DNA of 64,000 nucleotides, taken from Naasia aerilata (GTDB lineage: Bacteria; Actinomycetota; Actinomycetes; Actinomycetales; Microbacteriaceae). The stretch spans positions 1,364,001 through 1,428,000 of the forward strand of contig NZ_AP027731.1 in the NCBI RefSeq assembly GCF_030296595.1, given 5' to 3'. Below are positions 8,782 to 17,592 of this stretch, in pieces; position 1 is the first letter of the stretch; the number at the start of each line of letters is the position of its first letter. Made by a program: the position numbers and the translations under genes. The notes below the pieces were generated by a model, which saw nothing but the letters and a program-made list of their open reading frames with translations, was not told the origin of the DNA and searched no databases.

Positions 8782-8809
8782 CCGGCATCCACCGATCGGT
8801 GGATGCCGG
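8782..8809. promoter_or_regulatory. Perfect 28-bp palindrome in a divergent promoter region
   Basis: CCGGCATCCACCGA (8782-8795) is followed directly by its reverse complement (8796-8809), with no spacer. Outer GGCCCG/CGGGCC (8774-8779, 8814-8819) adds more dyad. It lies 54 bases upstream of the ABC ATPase start and ends 50 bases before the divergent hydratase -10. A repressor or the LuxR-type regulator could bind here. Confidence 0.6.
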
Positions 8810-8859
8810 GGAGCGGGCCCGGCCGTCCTCGAGGGCCCGGCCTTCGCAGGAGCGCTGAA

Positions 8860-8865
8860 TAGACT
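8860..8865 (+). promoter_or_regulatory. Leaderless -10 element for the dehydratase pair
   Basis: TAGACT ends six bases before the GTG at 8872. No Shine-Dalgarno sequence lies at normal distance, which fits a leaderless transcript starting at or next to the GTG. Confidence 0.5.
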
Positions 8866-8871
8866 GGCGGC

Positions 8872-9318
8872 GTGGCAGTGAACCCCGCGATCCAGGGTCG
8901 CACCTACCCCGCGACCGCCCCGTACCTGGTCGGGCGGGAGAAGGTCCGCGAGTTCGCCAGGGCCGTGCTGTCCGCCGATCCGGTGAGCCTCGATCCGTCG
9001 TCCGCCCGCGCCGCGGGCTTCGCCGACGTCGTCGCGCCGCCCACCTTCGCGGTCGTCGTGCAGGAGCACACCCTGGCCCAGCTGCTCGCCGACGAGGACG
9101 CGGGGGTCGACTTCTCCCGTGTCGTGCACGGCGACCAGCGCTTCTCGTTCACGCGGCCGATCGTCGCGGGCGACGAGCTCACGGCGACGCTGACCGTCAC
9201 GAGCGTCAAGACCCTCGGCGGCAACGCCATGGTCACCGCCGAGTCGTCGATCGCCGACGCCGGCGGCGCCCACGTCGTGACCGCGATCTCCACGCTCGTC
9301 GTGCGGGGCGACGCGTGA
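8872..9318 (+). CDS. HadA-like hotdog dehydratase (FAS1-type MaoC N-domain)
   Basis: A 148-residue single hotdog-fold protein of the UPF0336/HadA type. It pairs with the following MaoC protein to form a (3R)-hydroxyacyl dehydratase. The text begins IQGRTYPATAPYLVGREKVREFA, with VAPPTFAVVV in the substrate tunnel region and RFSFTRPIVAGDELTATL, as in mycobacterial HadA/HadC. This subunit lacks the catalytic Asp-His pair. It overlaps the next gene by four bases (GTGA). The pair next to murB is a conserved actinobacterial arrangement. The physiological substrate in an organism without mycolic acids is unclear. Confidence 0.85.
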   Translation: MAVNPAIQGRTYPATAPYLVGREKVREFARAVLSADPVSLDPSSARAAGFADVVAPPTFAVVVQEHTLAQLLADEDAGVDFSRVVHGDQRFSFTRPIVAGDELTATLTVTSVKTLGGNAMVTAESSIADAGGAHVVTAISTLVVRGDA

Positions 9319-9734
9319 CCGCCGCGGCCGACCTGGCGGTGGGTCAGGTCGTCGCCGAGCGCACCGTTCCGCTGACCCGCGACTCGCTCGTCCGGTACGC
9401 CGGCGCGTCCGGCGACTTCAACCCCATCCACTACCGCGACGACGTCGCCGCGAGCGTCGGGCTGCCCGGGGTCCTCGCCCACGGCATGCTCACGATGGGC
9501 GCGGCGGTGCAGCCGGTGGTGGACTGGGCCGGCGGCGCGCATCGCATCCGCGACTACCAGGTGCGGTTCACCCGTCCCGTCGTCGTCGATCCCGAGGCGG
9601 GCGCGACGCTCACCGTGAGTGCGAAGGTGGCGGCGCTCGACGCGGAGGCGGGAACGGCCCGCATCGATCTCACCGTGCGGGCGGGCGAGGCGACCGTGCT
9701 CGGGAAGGCCCAGGTTGTCGTCGTCGTCGGCTGA
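9315..9734 (+). CDS. HadB-like MaoC family dehydratase
   Basis: A 139-residue hotdog-fold protein with the R-hydratase motif YAGASGDFNPIHYRDDVA followed by GLPGVLAHGMLTMG, where the Asp and His of GDFNPIH are the catalytic pair. It should dehydrate or hydrate (3R)-hydroxyacyl thioesters together with the upstream HadA-like partner, with which it is translationally coupled. It starts at GTG 9315. Its last 20 bases overlap the probable murB start. Confidence 0.9.
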   Translation: MTAAADLAVGQVVAERTVPLTRDSLVRYAGASGDFNPIHYRDDVAASVGLPGVLAHGMLTMGAAVQPVVDWAGGAHRIRDYQVRFTRPVVVDPEAGATLTVSAKVAALDAEAGTARIDLTVRAGEATVLGKAQVVVVVG

Positions 9735-10847
9735 GCCGGAGGTCCGGGAGGACGTCCCGCTGTCCACGCTGACGACGCTCCGGGTCGGCGGTCCCGCGCG
9801 CCGCGTGGTCCGGGCGGACAGCACCGGCGCGCTGATCGACGCCGCGCTCGCCACCTGGGCCGACGGCGACGACTGGCTGGTCCTGGGCGGCGGGTCCAAC
9901 CTGCTGGCGGGAGACGACGGGTTCGACGGCACCGTCCTGCTGCCGGCGGCGCGCGGCATCGAGGAGCAGCGCGACGGCGATCGGGTCGTGCTGCGAGTGG
10001 AGGCGGGCGAGCCCTGGGACGACCTGGTCGCCGTCGCGGTCGAGCGCGGGCTCACCGGCATCGAGGCGCTGTCCGGCATTCCCGGTTCCACCGGCGCCGC
10101 GCCCATCCAGAACATCGGCGCGTACGGCCAGGAGCTCAGCTCCTCCTCGTCGCGGTCGAGTTCCTCGACTACCTCACCGGCGAGCTGTCGCGGAGGACCG
10201 CGGACGAGCTGGGGCTCGGCTACCGCACGTCGATCTTCAAGCAGGGACTGCGCGGCGTCGTGGTGACCGTCGAGCTGGAGCTGGCGGCGCCGAGCGGCCC
10301 CGGTCCCGCGCTGAGCGCCCCGATCGCCTACGCGCAGCTCGCCGGCGCACTCGGGGTCCGGCTCGGCGACCGGGTCCCGGTGACCGAGGTGCGGGAGGCG
10401 GTCCTCCGCCTGCGGCGCAGCAAGGGCATGGTCCTCGATCCGGCCGATCCCGACTCGGTGAGCGCCGGATCCTTCTTCACCAACCCCATCGTCAGCGAGC
10501 GCTTCGCGCGAAGCCTGCCGCCCGAGGCGCCGCGGTGGCCCGTGACTCCGGACGAGCCCGACGTGGCGGTGCCGGTGGGCGCGTCCCTGCCGGCGGTCCC
10601 GTCCCACGAGCACCTCGTGAAGCTCAGCGCCGCGTGGCTGATCGAGCACGCGGGCATCCGTCGCGGCTTCTCCCTGCCCGGCTCGCGAGCGGGCATCTCG
10701 ACGAAGCACTCGCTCGCCCTGGTGAACCGCGGGGACGCGACGGCGGAGGAGCTCCTGGAGCTCGCGCGCTACGTGCGCACTCTGGTGCAGACCGAGTTCG
10801 GCGTCCTGCTCCAGCCGGAGCCGGTCCTTCTGGGCGCCACCCTCTAG
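9715..10847 (+). CDS. murB: UDP-N-acetylmuramate dehydrogenase MurB (one frameshift)
   Basis: MurB reduces UDP-GlcNAc-enolpyruvate to UDP-MurNAc with FAD and NADPH, a required cytosolic step of peptidoglycan synthesis. LSTLTTLRVGGPARR, WLVLGGGSNLLAGDDGF and EALSGIPGSTGAAPIQNIGA are FAD-binding segments. The C-terminal part has GSFFTNPIV and KLSAAWLIEHAG. The frame slips near 10141 (YGQELSS/LLVAVEFLDYL) from one lost base. As the gene should be essential, this is probably a sequence error. The start is uncertain: TTG 9715 is the only in-frame start codon just before the conserved LTTLRVGGPA, giving about 377 residues. Confidence 0.9.
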
Positions 10848-10853
10848 GCGGTG

Positions 10854-10901
10854 CGTTCCGGCCCGGATAGCGCGGTAGAGCGCGCCACCCGGGCCGGAAC
10901 G
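10854..10901. terminator. Bidirectional terminator between murB and the aminotransferase
   Basis: CGTTCCGGCCCGG (10854-10866) and CCGGGCCGGAACG (10889-10901) form a perfect 13-bp stem exactly between two convergent genes. Confidence 0.85.
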
Positions 10902-10903
10902 TG

Positions 10904-12127
10904 CTAGGCGAAGAGGCGCTGGAGGCGCTGCACGCCCTCGAGGAGGGCGTCGTCGCCGAGCGCGTAGGAGAAGCGCAGGTAGCCGCTCGGCCCGAACGCC
11001 TCGCCCGGCACCGCCGCGACCTCCGCCTGCTCGAGGATCAGGTCGGCGAGCTCCAGCGAGGTTCGGGGCGTGACGCCGTTCCAGTCGCGGCCGAGGAGGC
11101 CCGTGACATCCGGGTAGACGTAGAACGCGCCCTCGGGCGTGGGCGTGACGACACCGTCGATCCTGTTGAGCTCGGCGACGATGACGCGGCGCCGACGGTC
11201 GAACGCCTGGCGCATCGCCTCCACCTCGTCCTGCGGTCCGGTGAGCGCCGCGATCGCCGCGCGCTGGGAGATGTTCGAGACGTTGGAGCTGAGGTGCGAC
11301 TGGAGGTTCGCGGCCGCCTTGATGGCGTCGGCCGGCCCGACCATCCAGCCGAGCCGCCAGCCCGTCATCGCGTAGGACTTCGCAACGCCGTTGACGAGGA
11401 TCGTCCGGTCCGCCAGAGCCGGCACCGCCTCGACGATCGAGATCGCCGCGGACGGCACCTCGCCCTCCGCGAGCCCCTCCGGGTACACGAGGTTCTGGTA
11501 GATCTCGTCCGCGATGATCCACAGGCCGTGCCCGTCGGCCCACTCGCCGATCGCGCGCGTCTCCTCCTCGGTGTACACCGCGCCGGTGGGGTTGGAGGGA
11601 GAGACGAACAGGAGGACCTTCGTGCGCGGGGTGCGAGCGGCCTCGAGCTGCTCGACCGTGACCTTGTAGTCCTGGTCCGCGCCCGCGAACACCTCGACCG
11701 GGACGCCGCCCGCGAGCTTGATGACCTCGGGGTAGGTGGTCCAGTAGGGCGCGGGCACGAGCACCTCGTCGCCCTCGCCGACGATCGTCGCGAAGGCCTG
11801 GTAGACGCCCTGCTTGCCGCCGTTCGTCACGATGACCTGGCCGGGGCAGACCTGGAGCCCGCTGTCGCGCAGCGTCTTCGCCGCGATCGCCTCGCGCAGG
11901 TCCGGCAGGCCGACGGCGGCGGTGTAGCGGTGGTTCTTGGGGTCGCGGACCGCCTTCTCCGCCGCGTCCAGGATGAATCCGGGAGTGGGGAAGTCGGGCT
12001 CGCCTGCCGCATAGCTGATGACCGGGCGCCCCTCGGCCTGCAGCGCCTTCGCCTTCGAATCCACCTTGAGGGTGGCGGACTCGCTGATGGCGGCGATGCG
12101 GGGGGAGATGCGGGGAAGCTCAGCCAT
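10904..12127 (-). CDS. aspC: Aspartate aminotransferase (class I PLP aminotransferase)
   Basis: A 407-residue fold-type I aminotransferase interconverting aspartate and oxaloacetate with 2-oxoglutarate. It has the N-terminal [15 protein letters not shown], the [10 protein letters not shown] motif, [12 protein letters not shown] and the PLP lysine K250 in [16 protein letters not shown]. The C-terminal R in YLRFSYA binds the substrate carboxylate. It is monocistronic, divergent to tRNA-Trp. Its place before secE-nusG is conserved in Microbacteriaceae. The exact amino-acid specificity cannot be read from sequence. Confidence 0.93.
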   Translation of the reverse strand: MAELPRISPRIAAISESATLKVDSKAKALQAEGRPVISYAAGEPDFPTPGFILDAAEKAVRDPKNHRYTAAVGLPDLREAIAAKTLRDSGLQVCPGQVIVTNGGKQGVYQAFATIVGEGDEVLVPAPYWTTYPEVIKLAGGVPVEVFAGADQDYKVTVEQLEAARTPRTKVLLFVSPSNPTGAVYTEEETRAIGEWADGHGLWIIADEIYQNLVYPEGLAEGEVPSAAISIVEAVPALADRTILVNGVAKSYAMTGWRLGWMVGPADAIKAAANLQSHLSSNVSNISQRAAIAALTGPQDEVEAMRQAFDRRRRVIVAELNRIDGVVTPTPEGAFYVYPDVTGLLGRDWNGVTPRTSLELADLILEQAEVAAVPGEAFGPSGYLRFSYALGDDALLEGVQRLQRLFA

Positions 12128-12186
12128 GCGTGCAAGACTATCGAGGCGCTCGCGGACCCCCTGCCCTTCGCGGAGGGGTCCGGTGT

Positions 12187-12192
12187 TAGACT
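12187..12192 (+). promoter_or_regulatory. -10 element upstream of tRNA-Trp
   Basis: TAGACT lies about 95 bases before the tRNA-Trp. It is the only clear TAnnnT element in the 12128-12286 gap. It probably drives the tRNA and possibly secE-nusG. Confidence 0.4.
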
Positions 12193-12286
12193 GGGCGTCT
12201 CTGGTCGGAAGAAGCCAGGCTTTGCTGCGCCCGTCGGCGGATCATCCTCCTCGCAATGACGTGGCGAAGCCGTGCCCCTTCCTTCT

Positions 12287-12359
12287 AGGGCGGTGGCTCA
12301 ATTGGTAGAGCAGCGGTCTCCAAAACCGCAGGTTGCAGGTTCGAGTCCTGTCCGCCCTG
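12287..12359 (+). tRNA. tRNA-Trp (CCA)
   Basis: The acceptor AGGGCGG (12287-12293) pairs with CCGCCCT (12352-12358), followed by discriminator G. The anticodon loop CTCCAAA gives anticodon CCA, reading UGG. The T arm contains GGTTCGAGTCC. No CCA tail is encoded. It directly precedes secE, the usual actinobacterial position. Confidence 0.97.
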
Positions 12360-12447
12360 CGACTGCCCGCACACCTGTGCGGACAGACCCGAGTGCACAT
12401 TCGGGCCCGGGCTCGACGAGCCCGGCGACGGGATACGAGGAGTGTTC

Positions 12448-12729
12448 GTGGCGCGAAAGGTCATCGACGAGCCCAGCGAGGACGTCGTAGCCATTGCGAG
12501 GAAGGAACGGCAGGCCAGACGGTCGCCGTTCGCTCGCATCGCGCTCTTCATCCGCCAGGTGGTCGGCGAGCTGAAGAAGGTGGTGACCCCCACTCGGCGC
12601 GAGCTGTTCGGGTTCACCGCGGTCGTGCTGGTGTTCGTCATCATCATGATGGCGCTCGTCACCGGGCTCGACTACGTCTTCAGTGCCGTGGTGGTCTTCG
12701 TCTTCGGAGATCCCTCAGTCGGCAGTTAG
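12448..12729 (+). CDS. secE: Preprotein translocase subunit SecE
   Basis: SecE clamps SecY in the Sec translocon. The product of 93 residues has a basic cytoplasmic N-terminus (ARKERQARRSPFARI), the conserved amphipathic segment FIRQVVGELKKVVTPTRREL and one transmembrane helix, FGFTAVVLVFVIIMMALVTG. I prefer GTG 12448 over GTG 12442 because GAGGAG at 12437-12442 is then spaced five bases away. nusG follows after 48 bases. Confidence 0.95.
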   Translation: MARKVIDEPSEDVVAIARKERQARRSPFARIALFIRQVVGELKKVVTPTRRELFGFTAVVLVFVIIMMALVTGLDYVFSAVVVFVFGDPSVGS

Positions 12730-12777
12730 CCTTCCCCGCCCCTCCCCAGGGCGGCGTTACAGAAAGAGCAGCACAGC

Positions 12778-13716
12778 ATGGTGGCGGACAGCTATCGCGA
12801 GCACATCAACGACCTCGACGTGATCCCTGCGGAAGAGCAGGACTCCGAGGTCGGCGAGGTGCAGGAGGGCGACCTCCTCGGCACGGGGGACCTCCCGACG
12901 ACCGAGGGCCCCGGCGACATCCACATCGTGACCGACGATGACGACGCGGCTGACCTCGAAGAGGCCCTCGAGGTCATCGAGCAGGCAGCGGACCCCGAGG
13001 CCGACCAGGTCATCGACGAGGCGCTCGAGGTGCACACCCTCGACGAGGCGGAGGCCGCCGAGGCGGCCACGGACGACGAGGCCGAGGAGGCCGCGCTCGA
13101 CCCCTACGACGCCTTCCGTCAGGAGCTCCGCGGCAAGCTCGGCAAGTGGTACGTCATCCACTCCTACGCCGGCTTCGAGAAGCGCGTGAAGCAGAACATC
13201 GAGCAGCGCAAGGGCAGCCTCGGCCAGGAGGACTCGGTCTTCGAGGTCCAGGTGCCGATGGAGGACGTCGTCGAGATCAAGAACGGCCAGCGCAAGCTGG
13301 TCAACCGCGTGCGCATCCCCGGCTACGTGCTCGTCCGCATGGACCTCAACGAGGAGTCCTGGTCGGTCGTCCGGCACACCCCCGGCGTGACGGGCTTCGT
13401 CGGCAACTCGCACAACCCGACCCCGCTGCGCTTCGAAGAGGCGTTCAACATGCTGAAGAGCACCGTCCAGGTCGCCGAGGCTCCCGCCAAGGGCGGCACC
13501 GGCGCCAAGGGCTCCGCGACGCAGGCCCGCTCGATCCCGGCCGAGGTCGACTTCGAGATCGGCGAGACCATCACCATCAAGGAAGGCTCGTTCGCGGGCC
13601 TGCCCGGCACCATCAGCGAGATCAAGCCGGAGAGCGGCAAGCTCACCGTCCTCGTCTCGCTGTTCGAGCGCGAGACGCCGGTCGAGCTCAGCTTCGACCA
13701 GGTCACCAAGCTCTAG
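12778..13716 (+). CDS. nusG: Transcription termination/antitermination factor NusG
   Basis: NusG binds RNA polymerase and couples it to Rho and the ribosome. The 312-residue protein has a very acidic extension of about 120 residues (many D/E runs) before the NGN domain, which starts at [33 protein letters not shown] and [12 protein letters not shown] follow. The KOW domain is [21 protein letters not shown] near the C-terminus. A 25-residue Gly/Ala/Lys linker separates the domains. Acidic extensions are common in actinobacterial NusG, but this one is long. Confidence 0.97.
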   Translation: MVADSYREHINDLDVIPAEEQDSEVGEVQEGDLLGTGDLPTTEGPGDIHIVTDDDDAADLEEALEVIEQAADPEADQVIDEALEVHTLDEAEAAEAATDDEAEEAALDPYDAFRQELRGKLGKWYVIHSYAGFEKRVKQNIEQRKGSLGQEDSVFEVQVPMEDVVEIKNGQRKLVNRVRIPGYVLVRMDLNEESWSVVRHTPGVTGFVGNSHNPTPLRFEEAFNMLKSTVQVAEAPAKGGTGAKGSATQARSIPAEVDFEIGETITIKEGSFAGLPGTISEIKPESGKLTVLVSLFERETPVELSFDQVTKL

Positions 13717-13829
13717 AGCCGGGAATACTCCCAGCGCCTCGCGCGCTGGACATCCAGACCACCGCACCCCGGATCCGCCGGGGAGGCGGGAGAGGGGCTC
13801 AGGCCGCTCGAAGAAAGGGAAAACAGCAC
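13717..13829 (+). other. nusG-rplK spacer with two small hairpins
   Basis: CCAGCGC/GCGCTGG (13731-13737, 13743-13749) and a CCCCGG/CCGGGG hairpin further on lie in this leader. It may host the L1-type autoregulatory site of the rplKA operon, though I cannot identify the site with confidence. AAAGGGA precedes rplK. Confidence 0.3.
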
Positions 13830-14261
13830 ATGGCACGTCAGAAGAAGGTCACGGGGCTCATCAAGCTCCAGATCAAGGCTGGCGCCGCGAACCCCGCCCC
13901 GCCCATCGGGCCGGCGCTGGGTCAGCACGGCGTCAACATCATGGAGTTCTGCAAGGCGTACAACGCGGCGACCGAGTCGCAGCGCGGCAACGTCATCCCG
14001 GTGGAGATCACCGTCTACGAGGACCGTTCGTTCACGTTCATCCTCAAGACGCCCCCGGCAGCCGAGCTCATCAAGAAGGCGGCCGGTGTCGCCAAGGGCT
14101 CCGCCACGCCGCACACCGCGAAGGTTGCGCGCCTCACCAAGGCTCAGGTCCTCGAGATCGCCGCCCAGAAGCAGCCCGACCTCAACGCGAACGACATCGA
14201 GGCTGCCGCGAAGATCATCGCCGGCACCGCCCGCTCCATGGGCATCACGGTCGAGGGCTGA
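13830..14261 (+). CDS. rplK: 50S ribosomal protein L11
   Basis: A 143-residue L11, which binds 23S rRNA at the GTPase centre and is needed for RelA/Rel signalling and thiopeptide sensitivity. [38 protein letters not shown], and [18 protein letters not shown] are family text. The in-frame ORF extends far upstream into nusG, but ATG 13830 with AAAGGGA is the true start. rplA follows after 11 bases. Confidence 0.98.
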
Positions 14262-14272
14262 GGACGAGGGAT

Positions 14273-14962
14273 ATGGCACAGAAGAGCAAGGCCTACCGCG
14301 CCGCAGCTGAGAAGCTCGAGCCGGGCAAGTACTACACGCCGAACGAGGCCGTCGGCCTCGCAAAGGAGACCGGCTCCAAGAGGTTCGACTCGACCGTCGA
14401 GGTCGCGCTGAAGCTCGGAGTCGACCCCCGCAAGGCGGACCAGATGGTCCGCGGCACTGTCATCCTCCCGCACGGCACGGGCAAGACCGCCCGCGTCATC
14501 GTCTTCGCGACGGGCGCGGCCGCCGAGGCCGCCATCGCCGCGGGCGCGGACGAGGTCGGCGGCGACGAGCTCATCGAGCGCGTGGCCGGCGGATGGACCG
14601 ACTTCGATGCCGCGGTCGCGACTCCGGAGCTCATGGGGAAGGTCGGCCGCCTCGGCCGCGTCCTCGGCCCCCGCGGTCTCATGCCCAACCCGAAGACCGG
14701 CACCGTCACGCCCAACGCGGCAGGCGCGGTCGCCGACATCAAGGGCGGCAAGATCGAGTTCCGCACCGACAAGCACGCCAACGTCCACTTCGTGGTCGGC
14801 AAGGCGGGCTTCTCGGAGGAGCAGCTCAGCGAGAACCTGAAGGCGGCTCTCGAAGAGGTGCAGCGCCTCAAGCCGTCCGCCGCGAAGGGCCGCTACATCC
14901 AGAAGGGCGCCGTGTCGACCACGTTCGGCCCCGGAATCCCGCTGGACGTGAACGCGCTCTGA
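14273..14962 (+). CDS. rplA: 50S ribosomal protein L1
   Basis: A 229-residue L1, the L1-stalk protein of the large subunit and usual translational repressor of its own operon. It has [38 protein letters not shown], and [20 protein letters not shown], the RNA-binding signature. It is followed at once by a strong hairpin that ends the operon. Confidence 0.98.
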   Translation: MAQKSKAYRAAAEKLEPGKYYTPNEAVGLAKETGSKRFDSTVEVALKLGVDPRKADQMVRGTVILPHGTGKTARVIVFATGAAAEAAIAAGADEVGGDELIERVAGGWTDFDAAVATPELMGKVGRLGRVLGPRGLMPNPKTGTVTPNAAGAVADIKGGKIEFRTDKHANVHFVVGKAGFSEEQLSENLKAALEEVQRLKPSAAKGRYIQKGAVSTTFGPGIPLDVNAL

Positions 14963-14973
14963 GCACTGCCGAC

Positions 14974-15023
14974 ATGCCCGCCTCCGCTGCCGATTCTCCC
15001 GAAGAGGCAGCAGAGGCGGGCAT
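14974..15023 (+). terminator. rplKA terminator overlapping the next gene's start
   Basis: Two 18-base arms (14974-14991 and 15006-15023) pair with one mismatch around a 14-base loop, and TTT begins at the last base of the stem. The left arm contains the ATG of the following acetyltransferase gene, so the hairpin can both end rplKA and hide that start codon. Confidence 0.75.
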
Positions 15024-15561
15024 TTCGCCGTCCGCGGGGGCGACCATCCGGCGTGCGACGCCGAGGGACGCCGGTGCACTCGCCGCCCTCGCAGCGCGCA
15101 CCTTTCCGCTGGCCTGCCCGCCCGGCACGACCGCGGAGTCGATCGCCGCGCACGTCGCCGAGCACCTCAGCGAGCCGCGGTTCCAGCGGCATCTCGCGGA
15201 CGAGACCGTCACGATCCTGGTCGCCGAGAGCGGCGAGCTCGTCGGCTACACGATGCTGATCGCCGGCGAGCCGACGGACCCGGATGTCGCCGCGGCAGTC
15301 CGCGTGCGTCCCGCGATCGAGCTGAGCAAGGCCTATGTCGATGCCGGCCACCACGGCGCGGGTCTCGCCGCGCGCCTGATGGCGGCCACCCTGGCCGAGG
15401 CCGCCTCCTCTGGCGCGCGGTCGGTGTGGCTCGGCGTCAACGACCAGAACGCGCGTGCCATCCGCTTCTACACCAAGAGCGGCTTCGCGGTCGCAGGGCC
15501 GCGCTCGTACCGGGTCGGCGAGCAGCCGATGACCGACCATGTGATGGTCGCTCCGCTCTGA
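14974..15561 (+). CDS. GNAT family N-acetyltransferase
   Basis: A 195-residue acetyl-CoA-dependent acetyltransferase of unknown substrate. ATIRRATPRDAGALAALAAR is the usual first strand. The acetyl-CoA loop is VDAGHHGAGLAARLMAATL and the C-terminal part reads WLGVNDQNARAIRFYTKSGF. The first 30 residues are low-complexity and are encoded across the rplA terminator. No other in-frame start precedes the domain, so ATG 14974 is chosen. Expression probably depends on read-through or on a promoter inside rplA. Confidence 0.85.
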   Translation: MPASAADSPEEAAEAGISPSAGATIRRATPRDAGALAALAARTFPLACPPGTTAESIAAHVAEHLSEPRFQRHLADETVTILVAESGELVGYTMLIAGEPTDPDVAAAVRVRPAIELSKAYVDAGHHGAGLAARLMAATLAEAASSGARSVWLGVNDQNARAIRFYTKSGFAVAGPRSYRVGEQPMTDHVMVAPL

Positions 15562-15588
15562 TCCCGCGCCCGGTCCCTCCGTCCGGGG

Positions 15589-16593
15589 TCAGTAGTCGCT
15601 GACGCGCAGCACGACCTTGCCTCTGACGTGACCGCCCTCGATGAGCCGGTGCGCATCGGCCGCCTCCTCGAGCGGGAAGACCGCATCCGCGGTCACCTTG
15701 ACGTCCCCGGAGGTGATGAGGCGGGCGATCACCGAGAGGGTCCGTCCGTCCGGCACCACCCAGAAGCCGGTGGCGCGGATGCCGGCGGCGGCCGCATCCT
15801 CGGCCATGGTCGGCCAGCTGCCCGAGGGGAGGCTCACGAGCGTTCCGCCGGGGCGCAGAACCTCGAGGGAGCGCTTCGCGGTGTCGCCGCCGATGCCGTC
15901 GAGGACGACGTCGAAGTCGGAGAGCACCTCCTCGAAGGGCTCCGCCGTGTAGTCGAGGACCCGGGAGGCCCCGAGGCTCGTGAGCCATGCGGCGTTGCGC
16001 GGGCTGGCTGTAGTGGTGACCTCTGCTCCGAAGTAGGCGGCGAACTGCACGGCGAAGTGGCCGACGCCGCCCGCGCCGGCATGGATGAGGACGCGCTGAC
16101 CCTCGTGCGCCTTCGCGAGCTCGACGACGGCGCCCCACGCCGTGAGGGCCGCGAGCGGCACCGCCGCCGCCTCCTGGTGCGACAGCACGGAGGGCTTCCG
16201 CGTGACGTTGAGGGCGGGCACCGACACGTACTCGGCGTAGCTCCCCGTCGTGCGCGGGAAGGCGGTCATCCCGAACACCTCATCGCCCGGGCTCGGGCCG
16301 AACGCGGCGTACGGCGCCTCCACGACCACACCGCTGAAGTCGAACCCCGGCACAAGTGGCCAGGTGGCGGCCTTGGCGACTCCGCGTCCCGCGCGCGTCT
16401 TCGCGTCCACCGGGTTCACCCCGGCGGCGACGACCCGCACGAGCACCTCGCTGCCGATCCGCACAGGTGCGGCGACGGTGGCCGGAACCAGGGTGTCCGG
16501 CGAGCCGGCGTGGTCGGCCGTGACGGCGCGCATGGTGGCGCCCGGTGCGGTCGGCGCAACCGGGGTGCGCACGGCGCCGGTCAGCTTCGCCAT
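15589..16593 (-). CDS. NADP-dependent quinone oxidoreductase-like MDR enzyme
   Basis: A zinc-independent medium-chain reductase/dehydrogenase of about 334 residues. It shows VLVRVVAAGVNPVDAKTRAG, the VPGFDFSGVVVEA entry of the GroES-like domain, and the nucleotide-binding VLIHAGAGGVGHFAVQFAAY. ATG 16593 (MAKLTGAVRTP) is preceded by GGAGGA at good distance. The longer open frame to 16737 lacks family text. It likely reduces quinones or reactive enones with NADPH. It is monocistronic and convergent with the acetyltransferase. Confidence 0.88.
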   Translation of the reverse strand: MAKLTGAVRTPVAPTAPGATMRAVTADHAGSPDTLVPATVAAPVRIGSEVLVRVVAAGVNPVDAKTRAGRGVAKAATWPLVPGFDFSGVVVEAPYAAFGPSPGDEVFGMTAFPRTTGSYAEYVSVPALNVTRKPSVLSHQEAAAVPLAALTAWGAVVELAKAHEGQRVLIHAGAGGVGHFAVQFAAYFGAEVTTTASPRNAAWLTSLGASRVLDYTAEPFEEVLSDFDVVLDGIGGDTAKRSLEVLRPGGTLVSLPSGSWPTMAEDAAAAGIRATGFWVVPDGRTLSVIARLITSGDVKVTADAVFPLEEAADAHRLIEGGHVRGKVVLRVSDY

Positions 16594-16842
16594 GGCGTCC
16601 TCCTCCTGGGGTCGCACTGCGATGGCGACTCGGTCAGTCAACTGCGCCAATGCTTCCACGGTGTTACGGGGGTGTTCCGCCCGGTGAACATCCGCCCGGA
16701 GTGCACGTTGCGGCGGCGATGGCGCTCTGCGCGGCACTTCGCGCCGGATCGGGAACGTGTCTCCCTCAGCTTCGCCTGTCGCTCACCGGGGCCGCAGAGG
16801 ATGTCCATAGGCGGCTCATAGGATTCTGCGAATACTGGAGCC
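16594..16842 (+). other. Divergent intergenic region upstream of the OmpR-type system
   Basis: The gap holds a TGTTC-n8-GAACA dyad near 16672-16690 and a TAGGAT -10 candidate shortly before the regulator start, with GGAG just upstream of ATG 16843. I see no ORF in it. Confidence 0.3.
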
Positions 16843-17592
16843 ATGACCTCCTCCGACATGGCGGCCCGAGTGGCCCGCTCCCCGATGCGCCGTGCCGACG
16901 GATCGCCCATCCGCGTCCTCGTGGTCGACGACGAGTCCACCCTCACCGACCTGCTCTCGATGGCGCTGCGCTACGAGGGCTGGGAGGTCAAGACGGCGGC
17001 CGACGGGCGTCAGGCTCTGGCCGTCGCGCGGGAGTTCAAACCCGATGCGATGGTCCTCGACATCATGCTCCCCGACATCGACGGCCTCCAGGTCCTTCAG
17101 CGCGTGCGAGCCGACGGCACCGACACCCCGGTCCTCTTCCTCACGGCGAAGGACTCGCTCGACGACCGGATCACCGGCCTCACCGCCGGCGGCGACGACT
17201 ACGTCACCAAGCCGTTCAGCCTGGAGGAGCTCGTGGCCCGCCTTCGCGGCCTCATCCGCCGCTCGATCGTCGCAGTCGCCGACGACTCCGATCCCGTTCT
17301 CACGGTCGGCGACCTCTCGCTCGACGAGGACAGCCACGAGGTGTTCCGGGCCGGGCAGCAGATCGAGCTGACGGCCACCGAGTTCGAGCTCCTCCGCTAT
17401 CTGATGCGGAACCCGCGGCGTGTGCTCAGCAAGGCGCAGATCCTCGACCGCGTGTGGAGCTACGACTTCGGCGGCAAGTCGAGCGTCGTGGAGATCTACA
17501 TCTCCTACCTGCGCCGCAAGATCGACGCCGGGCGCGAGCCGATGATCCACACGGTCCGCGGCGCCGGCTACATGCTGAAGCCCGCCCCATGA
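16843..17592 (+). CDS. OmpR/PhoB-family response regulator
   Basis: A 249-residue DNA-binding response regulator. A 22-residue N-terminal extension precedes the receiver domain IRVLVVDDEST with acidic residues D29-D30, phosphoacceptor D73 in AMVLDIMLPDIDG and KPF near residue 125. The C-terminal winged helix is LTATEFELLRYLMRNPRRVLS to HTVRGAGYML. It is coupled by ATGA overlap to the kinase. It resembles MprA/TcrX-type regulators of actinobacteria, which respond to envelope stress, but the signal here is unknown. Confidence 0.95.
   Translation: MTSSDMAARVARSPMRRADGSPIRVLVVDDESTLTDLLSMALRYEGWEVKTAADGRQALAVAREFKPDAMVLDIMLPDIDGLQVLQRVRADGTDTPVLFLTAKDSLDDRITGLTAGGDDYVTKPFSLEELVARLRGLIRRSIVAVADDSDPVLTVGDLSLDEDSHEVFRAGQQIELTATEFELLRYLMRNPRRVLSKAQILDRVWSYDFGGKSSVVEIYISYLRRKIDAGREPMIHTVRGAGYMLKPAP

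Noticed and set aside
16662-16690. GTTAC-n6-GTTCC as another GlnR box
   Set aside because: The second 5-mer departs from GaAAC/GTnAC and the neighbouring genes have no nitrogen role.
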